A stretch of DNA of 27,396 nt from Betaproteobacteria bacterium. Its GTDB lineage: Bacteria > Pseudomonadota > Gammaproteobacteria > Burkholderiales > Ga0077523. The DNA is taken from positions 1-27,396 of the forward strand of contig JADJPK010000032.1 of assembly GCA_016713305.1 (NCBI GenBank). The letters are read 5' to 3'. The first letter of the stretch is position 1. Each line of letters starts with the position of its first letter. The translations under genes and the position numbers were made by a program. Below the pieces are notes generated by a model. It saw nothing but the letters and a program-made list of their open reading frames with translations, ran no database searches and was not told the DNA's origin. This document shows positions 8,572 to 16,298 of this stretch, in pieces.

Positions 8572-9682
8572 AGCTTCTCTTCACTTCCGGCGCCGGGCCG
8601 CCCTGTGCCTGGCGCTTGCTCTCCTGGCGGGCGCCGGATCCGTACTCGCAGCGGACTTGTGCGCGACGGGCGGTCTGGGCAAGGGGCGGGGGTGGGTGGC
8701 GGGCGTGGACGGGGATTCGACCTCACCCGATCCCGATCCCGTGGGGGGCATGGGGGGCACCGGAATCGTGGCCGATGCACGGCGCTCGATCGGGACGGTG
8801 ATCGGCACGGTCACGCGATTCGGAAGCATCTGCGTGAACGGTATCGAGATCGAGTTCAACGACGGGGTGCCCATCACCGTGCGCGGGGAGCGCGCGACGG
8901 CAGCCGCCATCGGGCTCGGCCAAGTAGTGCGCGTCGCGACCGACCTGAAGACGGGCCATCCCGTCGCACGATCGATCGCGACCGAGGACGCGGTATCGGG
9001 ACCGGTCACGACGCGAGACACGGCGAGCCAGACATTCGCCGTGATGGGCAGAACGGTGCGGATGGGAAGGGACAGCATGGTGGCGCTGTCCGGTCCCGTC
9101 GTCCCCGATATCGGAACACACGTCACAGTCAGCGGTATCGCGCAGCCCGACGGCACCGTGGTCGCGTCGAGGCTCGAATACCGGGACCCGCGGACCGATG
9201 TCCATGTGACCGGTCTCGGTTCGCGATTTCGATGGCGAGTACATCGACGTGGACGGCGTGATGGTGCATCTTCCGACGGCGACGACGGTCGCCGGTATGC
9301 CGCAGGAGCCGAGGTGTCCGTCTCGGGCAGGTGGCAGGATGACGAACTGCGGGCGATCACCGTGACGCGGGATCCCTTGACCCCCGGGCCCGGCCCGGAA
9401 TCCGGCTGGGTGAGTCTCGAAGGCTTCTACGTACGTTGCGAGGGCGATTCCTCCTCCCATGCGGTCAGCGGCATCCCGGTCACGGCGGCGGCGTCCATGA
9501 CACCCGGGCAGTGGGTGGGACGGCGTGTGGTCGTGCTGGGGACGTGGCGGCAGGACGCAACGCTGGAGATCGTGGGTATCGGTACGAGTTCGCTTGATGA
9601 ATCCGGCGAAGGCGCGCCTGCCCCGGCGCTGCAGACCGGGCTGTGCCGGCCCCCGTCATCGCAACGCGCGGGCGACCAATAG
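8561..9682 (+). CDS. DUF5666 domain exported protein
   Basis: About 373 residues. ATG 8561 overlaps the end of the DUF6502 gene, so the two are translationally coupled. A signal peptide (RRRAALCLALALLAGAGSVL, cleavage after AA) exports it. The rest is a string of beta-barrel-like DUF5666 modules: GTVTRFGSICVNGIEIEFND, SGPVTTRDTASQTFAVMGRT, HVTGL with DGEYIDVDGVMVHL, and WVSLEGFYVRCEG. Each ends in phrases such as VTVSGIAQPDGTVVASRLEY. Between about 9218 and 9300 the frame slips and recovers: the module sequence DGEYIDVDGVMVHLPTATTV reads in another frame. Function is unknown; such modules are OB/SH3-like and repeated in secreted proteins. Confidence 0.8.
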   Translation: MIHEASLHFRRRAALCLALALLAGAGSVLAADLCATGGLGKGRGWVAGVDGDSTSPDPDPVGGMGGTGIVADARRSIGTVIGTVTRFGSICVNGIEIEFNDGVPITVRGERATAAAIGLGQVVRVATDLKTGHPVARSIATEDAVSGPVTTRDTASQTFAVMGRTVRMGRDSMVALSGPVVPDIGTHVTVSGIAQPDGTVVASRLEYRDPRTDVHVTGLGSRFRWRVHRRGRRDGASSDGDDGRRYAAGAEVSVSGRWQDDELRAITVTRDPLTPGPGPESGWVSLEGFYVRCEGDSSSHAVSGIPVTAAASMTPGQWVGRRVVVLGTWRQDATLEIVGIGTSSLDESGEGAPAPALQTGLCRPPSSQRAGDQ

Positions 9683-9877
9683 CGAGCGATTTCTGCGGCG
9701 CTTCCGATGAAGGTCGCGCCACATTCTCGGCGATGCATTTTGCATCGCATCAACGTCGCTTCGGCCTGCCCCGGACCATTTCGGCCGCTTCGTCGTAACT
9801 CGTTCAAGTTGTTCAGGCATCCTCCTCTGCTGCGTTGCGGCAGCGACTGCTGATTCGAAGATCTTCCCTTTAGCCAC

Positions 9878-9893
9878 GGGACAAACATCCCTT
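9878..9893. promoter_or_regulatory. Inverted GGGAC-type motif at the dehydrogenase promoter
   Basis: GGGACAAACATCCCTT resembles the palindrome at 7575-7591 with a changed centre. It abuts and overlaps the -35 box of the promoter for the FAD dehydrogenase genes, so a bound regulator would meet RNA polymerase. No binding data; the link is by sequence similarity only. Confidence 0.35.
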
Positions 9894-9919
9894 GACGTGC
9901 TGTGGCGATCTCCTCTAAT
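9892..9919 (+). promoter_or_regulatory. Probable sigma-70 promoter for the FAD dehydrogenase operon
   Basis: TTGACG (9892-9897), a 16-base spacer and TCTAAT (9914-9919) give five of six matches in each box. It is the only convincing promoter in the 338-base gap 9683-10020, leaving a leader of about 95 bases before ATG 10021. The rest of the gap shows no coding frame or terminator I can support. Confidence 0.5.
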
Positions 9920-10020
9920 CGCGTCGTGATCGGTGGTTGCCGGCACATCTTCGGCGATGGCGGGCGCGACATCGGCCGCCTTCGCAGCGAGCTGCATAAC
10001 GAGATAAACGGGAGGACAAC

Positions 10021-10567
10021 ATGCTGAACGAAGAGCTGGAGCTTCGACGGCGAGAGTTCCTGAAGATCGCGGGCGGAAGTGCTTTCATGTCCCTCGCGGC
10101 CGGAGCGGGTCTCGGCGCTGTTTCGACCAACGCGTGGTCTGCGCATCATCTGCAGGCGCTGAGCGATGCCGAGGGGCAGACGCTGCTCGCCTTTGCGAGA
10201 ACCCTGTTCCCGCATGACTTTCTCGCGGATTCCTACTACGGCAACGTGGGCACTCGGTGGACGAGAAGGCCGCGGCCAGCCCGGAAACCAAGGCCATGGT
10301 GTCCGAGGGCGTGGCACAGGTGGAACGTCTCGCGCGGAAGAACTTCGACAACCAGCCGTTCTCGCAACTCGGCGAGAAGGCGCGGGTGCGCATTCTCAAG
10401 ACGGTCGAGAAGACGCCCTTCTTCGGCCTGATGTACGGCGAAACGCTGGGTGGCCTGTACGGCAATCCCGAGATCTGGAAGATCTTCGGCTACGAGGCTC
10501 GTCCGTGGAGCACGGCGGTTACATCAAGCGCGGTTTCGACGACATCAGCTGGCTGCCGAAAGAGTGA
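10021..10567 (+). CDS. Gluconate 2-dehydrogenase subunit 3 family protein (gamma subunit, Tat-exported; frameshifted)
   Basis: Small partner subunit of a membrane-linked FAD dehydrogenase. ATG 10021 follows GGGAGG with five-base spacing. A twin-arginine signal is clear: RRREFLKIAGGSAFMSLAAG. The mature part shows HHLQALSDAEGQTLLAFART, LFPHDFLADSYYGNV, ASPETKAMVSEGVAQVERLA, then FFGLMYGETLGGLYGN and a C-terminal GGYIKRGFDDISWLPKE. The segments follow the subunit 3 (PF13618) pattern. Indels near 10250 and 10500 shift the frame. The stop lies 10 bases before the GMC start, so the pair is an operon. In such enzymes this subunit carries the folded catalytic subunit through the Tat system. Confidence 0.82.
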
Positions 10568-10577
10568 GGACCACGAG

Positions 10578-12129
10578 ATGGCTCAATTCGATCTGAACGA
10601 CGACTCCGTCGTCGTCATCATCGGTTCGGGCGCGGGCGGCGGAACGCTCGGCAACGAACTGGCACAGAAGGGCGTGAAGGTGGTCTGCCTGGAAGCAGGC
10701 AGGCGGCTCGCGCTCCAGGACATCAACAACACCGGCGAGATGTTCGCCAAGCTCTCCTGGCTCGACCCGCGGGAAGGCTCCGGCGATCTCGACCCCAATC
10801 TGCCCGCCTGGATCTGCAAGACCGTCGGCGGTACGACCGTGCACTGGGCCGGCGCATCGCTGCGCTTGCAGCCGCACGAATTCAAGGCGCTCAGCACCTA
10901 CGGACGCCTCGCGGGCGCCAACCTCGACGACTGGCCCATCTCCTACGAGGATCTCGCCGAGTACTACGACCGTGCCGAGGACAAGATGGGCGTCACTGGC
11001 ACACGGCATTCCCCGTCTGCCCGGCAGCAACAACTACCACGTGCTTGCCGCCGGTGCGAAGCGGGTCGGATACCGCGACTTTCACACCGGCAACATGGCG
11101 ATCAATTCGCGCGATCGCGACGGCCGTCCCGCCTGCAGGCAGATCGGCTTCTGTATGAGCGGCTGTGCCATCGGAGCCAAGTGGTCGACGCTGTACACCG
11201 AAGTGCCCAAGGCCGAAGCAACGGGCAACTACGAACTGCGTCCCGACTCGATGGTCATCAAGATCAACCACGACGCCCAGGGCAAGGTCACCGGTGTGGT
11301 GTACGCGGACGAGGGACGGCGTGATGCGGGAGCAGAAGGCGCGCATCGTCTGCGTGGCGGGCAATTCCATCGAAACGCCGCGGCTGCTGCTCAACTCGGC
11401 CTCGAACATGTTCCCCGACGGTCTTGGCAATTCCTCCGGCCAGGTGGGGCGCAACTACATGCCGCACCTGACCGGCGCCGTGTACGCGATCATGCCGGGC
11501 GAAGTGAACCTGCACCGTGGCACGCAGATGGCCGGCATCATCAAGGACGAATCGGTCTTCAACCCCAAGCGCGGCTTCGTGGCGGGCTATGAGCTCGAGA
11601 CGCTGCCTGCGTTCGGCATGCCTGGCTTCCCATCCTTCGTGAAGCCCGGAGGCTGGGGCGCGAGTACGCCCGCGACATCGAGGCCTATCGCAATGCCGCA
11701 GGCTTGTGGATCGTCGGCGAGGACATGCCGCAGGAGTCGAACCGTGTGACGCTCAGCACCAGCAAGAAGGACCGTCACGGCATGCCGGTCGCTCATGTGC
11801 ACAAGCAGGACCACCCGAACGACAAGGCGATGCGGGAGCATGCGTGGAAGATGTCGACTGCCCTGTACGAAGCGGTGGGTGCACGCAAGGTCTACACGCG
11901 GATGCCGTTCTCGTCCACGCACAACCTGGGCACGTGCCGTCAGAGCAGCGATGCGGGCACGGGCGTGTGCAACGGCTTCGGCCAGTCGCACGACGTCTCC
12001 AACCTGTTCATCTCCGACGGCAGCCAGTTCACGACCAGCGCGGCGGAGAATCCGACGCTCACGATCGTGGCCCTGGCCATCCGACAGGCGGAGTACATCG
12101 CGGACCAGATGGCGGCCCAGAACATCTGA
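10578..12129 (+). CDS. GMC-family FAD-dependent dehydrogenase, catalytic subunit (frameshifted)
   Basis: Periplasmic-side flavoprotein oxidising a sugar, polyol or alcohol; substrate unknown. ATG 10578 has AGGA eight bases upstream. The N-terminal FAD loop is VVVIIGSGAGGGTLGNELA, with Glu ending VKVVCLEAG. KTVGGTTVHWAGASLRLQP and DDWPISYEDLAEYYDRAEDK follow. At 11134-11166 is C-x5-C-x3-C (CRQIGFCMSGC), matching the spacing of the [3Fe-4S] ligands of FAD-glucose dehydrogenase. The GMC C-terminal active-site region is seen as HNLGTCRQSSD, NLFISDGSQFTTSAAENPT and LTIVALAIRQAEYIADQM. About 517 residues. Indels lie near 11000, 11320 and 11660. It has no own signal and would leave the cell with the Tat-signal-bearing gamma subunit. 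No cytochrome subunit follows; a terminator does. Confidence 0.85.
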
Positions 12130-12152
12130 CCGCCGGTCCGGCAGCAAGGACA

Positions 12153-12179
12153 CAGGGCGCCTGCGGGCGCCCTGTTTTC
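12153..12179 (+). terminator. Rho-independent terminator after the FAD dehydrogenase
   Basis: A perfect 9-bp stem, CAGGGCGCC (12153-12161) with GGCGCCCTG (12166-12174), encloses a TGCG loop and is followed by TTTTC. It sits 24 bases after the GMC stop and closes the operon before the convergent binding-protein gene. Confidence 0.85.
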
Positions 12180-12223
12180 ATGGGTGTCTTTGCTGCAGCT
12201 TCACGGCGTCCCGCCGTGCGCCA

Positions 12224-13112
12224 TCACTCTTCCGGATCCTCGATCCAGTAAGTGACCGTGTTGGGATTCATCCCGATCCAGCGTCTTGCGGCGTCGCGCG
12301 GACTCATCTTGTCGACATTCACCCAGTAGTCCAGCTCGGTCACGGCCTTCACGGAGACCTCGATCCGGGAAAGCGGCAGGCGCTGCTGCTTGTTCAGTCG
12401 CTCGTAGAACTCTGCGTTGGCCACGAGCATGGCCTTGTTCGGCCCCCAGGAACTGCTGCGGTTCGTCCAGCACCCGCAGGCGATGCGCCTTGTTGAGGAA
12501 CTGCGGGCGCCACAGAGGCATCACGAACCAGTCCTTGGCAGCTACGCGCGCGTTGAAGTTCGCGAGCCACTCGGGCGCAGGACCGGGGACCAGTTCGTAC
12601 CCGGCCTCGGACAGGCGGTAGTGCTCGAAGATCTTGCGCGATCCGATCATGAGGCCTGAATCGGGCAAGGTGCCGCGGATGGTCTTCGTCATGCGGGCGG
12701 CGACCTCCGGTCTGGTGAGATCGGCCACGCTGCGCACGGCCTCCGCCGGCACGTAGTCCGGCACGGCCCAGTAGAGCTGTGCGTCCTCGTACAACGTGCT
12801 CACCTTGACGAGGCGGTCGCCGTATTCCTTCCAGTAATCCGCATGCGCGTAAGGCAGCCATGCGGCCACGAACAGATCGACGTCGCCGACCGCCACCTTT
12901 GGGAAAGATCTGGGCATGGCTGCCCGACTGGAGGGCCACGTTCCAGCCCTTGCGCTCGAGGATGAACTGCACGAGGCTGGCCGTGGCTTCGTAGAAGGAA
13001 AGGCTCACGTGACCCAGCGTGATCACGGCGGCATTGGCGGGGCGCGGAGCGCGCCCAGAACCGTGGTCATGGCGCTGGCCGCAAGCAGAGTCCTTCTCTT
13101 GGACGACATCAT
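12224..13112 (-). CDS. Glycine betaine/proline ABC transporter substrate-binding protein (OpuAC-like; frameshifted)
   Basis: About 295 residues, periplasmic. ATG 13112 begins MMSSKRRTLLAASAMTTVLG, a signal peptide ending at ANA, after which AVITLGHVSLSFYEATASLV begins the OpuAC fold. Other matches are LERKGWNVALQSG, VGDVDLFVAAWLPYAHADYW (the aromatic ligand-box segment), LYWAVPDYVPAEAV, GLMIGSRKIFEHYRLSEAGY, KDWFVMPLWRPQFLN and, at the end, WVNVDKMSPRDAARRWIGMN. Indels near 12450, 12900 and 13045 break it. No permease or ATPase gene is nearby, so it is an orphan binding protein. The ligand may be a quaternary amine, but Trp positions need structural comparison. It lies on the minus strand between two plus-strand dehydrogenase operons. 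Confidence 0.8.
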
Positions 13113-13230
13113 GTGAGATCACCTGTTCGTGGCATTGATCGGTCCGGCGGGACGTCCGGGGCGCGAGACCTTAACAAAATTCCACGGGGCAGGACACGGC
13201 GCACCGCACGCGCCTGACGTGGCGGTACCG

Positions 13231-13659
13231 TCAGGGCTTTCCGTCGGCGCACATGTGCGGGAGCGAGTCGAGCGCGAATCTGCGCCTTTCGCCCTGCTCA
13301 CGCAGATAGGCGTTCTGGACCTCGTATGCCTCTCGTTCCTTGGAGTACCAGCGTTCGCAAGCGTTCGATACGCGGTCGAACTTGCCCGTCACGTGCTGGA
13401 CGTGGTGCACCAGTTCATGCAGCAGGATCGAGCGGCCCAGTACGTCGCTGGCGGGGTCTGCGGTATTGCTGACGAAGATGCCCTTGTCGGGATGGTAGAA
13501 CGCCTTGATGCCGCAGTTGCCCTTGCACAGGAGCCGCTGGATTTCCGCCGGCGGAACGACATGGATTTCGGGCAAGCGGTCCGGGATCGGATAACCGGTA
13601 AGGAGTCTGATGGCCGCCAGAAGTTCGGCGACCAGGTCGAGCAGGGGCGTTCTGTCCAT
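13231..13659 (-). CDS. HExxH-type putative metallopeptidase, DUF6647-like
   Basis: Intact, 142 residues, no signal peptide. ATG 13659 has GGAGT seven bases upstream. The product starts MDRTPLLDLVAELLAAIRLL. Its centre holds HELVHHVQHVTGKFD within SILLHELVHHVQHV, the zinc-binding motif HExxH. ERWYSKEREAYEVQNAYL follows, where a downstream Glu could be the third ligand. Size and motif placement resemble small DUF6647-type proteins, but I am not certain of the family name. It is codirectional with and upstream of the binding-protein gene, about 120 bases away. It is unrelated in sequence to the other HExxH protein at 6.7-7.2 kb. Confidence 0.6.
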   Translation of the reverse strand: MDRTPLLDLVAELLAAIRLLTGYPIPDRLPEIHVVPPAEIQRLLCKGNCGIKAFYHPDKGIFVSNTADPASDVLGRSILLHELVHHVQHVTGKFDRVSNACERWYSKEREAYEVQNAYLREQGERRRFALDSLPHMCADGKP

Positions 13660-13837
13660 GGATCACTCCGGGATGCGGGCTGAACTGGCGATCCCGCATC
13701 CCCGCCGGGCACGCGCGCCACCGTCGGCGATCATCGTCGTACCGCATCTCGAAAGCGTCAATCGATTGGAGATGACAATAGGAACAAGAATGGAATATGA
13801 GTGGGAAAACGGGATACATACGCTTGGACCGTTTCCC

Positions 13838-13866
13838 TTGACTGAGTAGGAAAACATCCCGAGAAT
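13838..13866 (+). promoter_or_regulatory. Probable sigma-70 promoter of the PQQ dehydrogenase gene
   Basis: TTGACT (13838-13843), a 17-base spacer and GAGAAT (13861-13866) give a good -35 and a fair -10. The spacer holds GGAAAACATCCC (13849-13860), like the motifs at the other two promoters. The gap 13660-14035 is otherwise non-coding. It includes an AT-richer stretch at 13770-13830 and a leader of about 160 bases with no recognised riboswitch. Confidence 0.45.
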
Positions 13867-14035
13867 CATCCGGTACCCCTTTGAGAGCGGGTTGAAGCCG
13901 GTTCCGCAGTTGTGCCGGCGTCAAGGCGGAGATCTCTCGCGGGGACTACAAGCCCAAGAGCATCCAGCGGTCCGCCCCTTCCAAGACGCGATCGACCGCG
14001 GATTTCGTAGGAAGAATTCGTTTGGGAGGTTCACC

Positions 14036-15778
14036 ATGCGTAAATCGTCTCGCTTCACGCCCCGCGTGCTTGCGTCCGCGATCTCGGCAGGCCTGTTCGT
14101 GTCCGGAGCGGCCATGGCTGCCGATGTGGACGGCGCCCGCCTGCTCAATGCGGACAAGGAGCCCGGCAACTGGATGTCGTATCACGGGTCCTACAAGTCC
14201 TGGCACTTCAGCGCGCTCGACGACATCAACACCAGGAACGTCGGCAAGCTGCAGGAAGCCTGGTCGCACGTTGCGTCGCGCGCCAACCGCGGCCTGCAAG
14301 GTATTCCGCTCGCCGTCGACGGCGTGCTGTATTACACCAGCCCGTACAACCAGGTCTACGCACTGGACGGTGCGACGGGCAAGATGATCTGGACATACAA
14401 GCACAAGCTGAACGAGGACCTGGTCGCACGGCAGACGCACTCGCCCTACAACCGCGGCATCGCCATCGGCTACGGCAATATCTACATGGGCACGCTCGAT
14501 GGCAAGCTGGCCGCCATCGACATCAAGACCGGCAAGCTCAATTGGGAAACCAAGCTGGTCAATTCCGAGAAGCTGACGGTCGGCTTCACCGGGTGCACCC
14601 TGCTCGTGAAGGACAAGGTCATCATCGGCGCCCAGGGCGGCGAGTGGCCCGATCGCGGCCCGATCTTCGGCATCAATGCCAAGACCGGCGAGAAGGTGTG
14701 GTCCTTCATGACCGCCGGCGGCAACGACGGCACGAAGTCGGATGCGCGCAACACCTGGGGCGGTGACTCCTACAAGACCGGTGGTGGCGGCGGCTGGATG
14801 GCCGGCAGCTACGATCCGGAGAACGACACGGTGTGGTGGGGTACCGCCAACCCGGCTCCCCTGTACGACTGGGCCGGCGACAAGTTCATGACCGAAGGAC
14901 CCCGCCCCGGCCTGAACCTGTACACCTCCTCCGTGCTGCAACTGAATCCCGACACGGGCGAACTGAAGAGCTATCACCAGGTTCTGCCGCATGACGCCTG
15001 GGACTTCGACCCCGCCCAGGGCGAGCTGATGATGATCGACCGGGACGGCAAGAAGTACGTCGTGCATCCCAGCAAGAGCGGCTTCGTGTTCGTGTTCGAC
15101 CGCAAGTCCGGCAAGCCCGTGAAGGTCTACAAGGGTGTGGACGCGATCAACTTCGTGAAGGACATCAAGGACGACGGCACGCTGGTCGGCCGCTGGGATC
15201 CGCCCGAAGGCAAGCACAAGAACCTCTGCCCGGCCATCGCTGGCGGCTACAGCTGGAACGCGGGTACTTACAGCCCGAAGACCAACCTGATGTACAAGGT
15301 CGGTTTCGAGTGGTGTATGGACCTGGACATCGTGAAGACCGAGCCGATCACCGAGCCCGTCGTCCAGCTCAACATCGGCGCCAACTTCACGATGCACGGC
15401 CCCGGCGACCAGCCTCCGCACGGACACATCCGCGCTCGCGATCCGATCACCGGTGCGGTGAAGTTCGAGATCAAGTATCCGGGTGCGGTGCCTCACGGCG
15501 GTCTGCTGTCCACGGCCGGCAACCTGCTGTTCGTGCCTGAAGCAGATGGCATGTTCACGGCCTACGATGCCACCAACGGCAAGAAGCTCTGGGCGCACAA
15601 CATGGGTCAGGGCAGCAACGGCGGCACGATCTCCTACAAGGCCAAGGGCAAGCAGTACGTGGCCGTGATGACCGGCTGGGGAAGCCTGGTCGGCGACGGC
15701 TACGGCGATCTCTGGGGCGAGCCCTGGAAGAGCATGCCCAAGGATTCCGGCGTGCTGAAGGTGTTCGCACTGCCGTAA
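14036..15778 (+). CDS. PQQ-dependent alcohol dehydrogenase, XoxF-like, lanthanide-type
   Basis: Intact, 580 residues, periplasmic eight-bladed propeller quinoprotein of the methanol/ethanol family. ATG 14036 follows GGGAGG and a signal peptide ends at AMA. PQQ and metal ligands align with methanol dehydrogenases: Glu203 in GAQGGEW, Asn272 in GTANPAPLYDW, and the stacking Trp in GGGGGWMAGSYD. Catalytic Asp323 lies in PHDAWDFD, with Asp325 two residues on, the extra Asp that marks lanthanide enzymes. Lys347 (HPSKSG) replaces Arg, as in ethanol dehydrogenases. Blade repeats such as YALDGATGKMIWTY recur. The vicinal Cys-Cys normally under PQQ is absent: residues 134-135 are Thr-His, before NRG 139-141. 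The substrate could be methanol or another alcohol. A terminator follows, then a cytochrome c and an XoxJ-like gene. Confidence 0.9.
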   Translation: MRKSSRFTPRVLASAISAGLFVSGAAMAADVDGARLLNADKEPGNWMSYHGSYKSWHFSALDDINTRNVGKLQEAWSHVASRANRGLQGIPLAVDGVLYYTSPYNQVYALDGATGKMIWTYKHKLNEDLVARQTHSPYNRGIAIGYGNIYMGTLDGKLAAIDIKTGKLNWETKLVNSEKLTVGFTGCTLLVKDKVIIGAQGGEWPDRGPIFGINAKTGEKVWSFMTAGGNDGTKSDARNTWGGDSYKTGGGGGWMAGSYDPENDTVWWGTANPAPLYDWAGDKFMTEGPRPGLNLYTSSVLQLNPDTGELKSYHQVLPHDAWDFDPAQGELMMIDRDGKKYVVHPSKSGFVFVFDRKSGKPVKVYKGVDAINFVKDIKDDGTLVGRWDPPEGKHKNLCPAIAGGYSWNAGTYSPKTNLMYKVGFEWCMDLDIVKTEPITEPVVQLNIGANFTMHGPGDQPPHGHIRARDPITGAVKFEIKYPGAVPHGGLLSTAGNLLFVPEADGMFTAYDATNGKKLWAHNMGQGSNGGTISYKAKGKQYVAVMTGWGSLVGDGYGDLWGEPWKSMPKDSGVLKVFALP

Positions 15779-15818
15779 TCCAGACCTGGCGCGGCAACTG
15801 CCGCGGGGCCTGGAGGAA

Positions 15819-15847
15819 GGGCGGGGACATCGTCTCCGCCCTTTTTT
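15819..15847 (+). terminator. Strong terminator-like hairpin between the dehydrogenase and cytochrome genes
   Basis: A 10-bp stem, GGGCGGGGAC (15819-15828) with GTCTCCGCCC (15832-15841) containing one G-T pair, has an ATC loop and is followed by six T. It starts 41 bases after the dehydrogenase stop. It would end or strongly reduce transcription into the cytochrome gene. Confidence 0.82.
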
Positions 15848-15940
15848 CCATCCCTGTCACCCGAAAGGACCGTCGGGCGTTGCGGGGTGGAGGCGGCCCG
15901 CGAGCGGGCGCCCAATCCTGATATTTTGCGGAGGTATGCA

Positions 15941-16298
15941 GTGAACAATCACCGCCGTTTGGTCCCGATTTCGGCGCTGTCCCTGGCGGCAGCCCTCGCT
16001 CTCGGGGTCGAGCCGGCAAGCGCCGACGATGCGGCGCCGGCCGAGAAGCACTTCGACGTCAAGAACACCTTCCGCAACATCTGCGGTTTCTGTCATGCGG
16101 ACTACGGCCGGAAGGCCGGCAAGGGGCCGCAGCTCATGAATTCCGAACGTAGCGACGAGTACATGGTCAACCTCATCAAGAACGGTCTGCCCAGCCGCAT
16201 GGCGGCGTTCGGCAGCATCTATTCCGACGACCAGATCCGGTTGATCGTGAAATTCATTCGCAATCTGAAGGGAAGGCGAGGAGCCACAGAACCCATGA
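15941..16298 (+). CDS. Small periplasmic cytochrome c (XoxG-like position; one frameshift near the end)
   Basis: About 118 residues. GTG 15941 is chosen because GGAGG lies seven bases upstream and the signal peptide (PISALSLAAALALGVEPASA) starts there. The mature protein has one haem site, CGFCH, in TFRNICGFCHADYGRKAGKG, and a Met ligand candidate in GLPSRMAAFGSIYSDDQ before the C-terminal helix IRLIVKFIRNLK. Correcting one base near 16275 ends the protein at TGA 16296-16298, overlapping the next ATG as ATGA. By position it is the likely electron acceptor of the PQQ dehydrogenase. It is shorter than typical c_L cytochromes (about 150-170 residues). Confidence 0.8.

Noticed and set aside
13892..14035. 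N-terminal extension of the PQQ dehydrogenase in the same open frame
   Set aside because: The signal peptide and GGGAGG ribosome site fit ATG 14036; the extension is polar and lies in the leader.
13946..15598. A 550-codon open frame antisense to the PQQ dehydrogenase
   Set aside because: It mirrors the codon bias of the real gene, has no ribosome site or family signal, and the plus strand encodes a clear quinoprotein.
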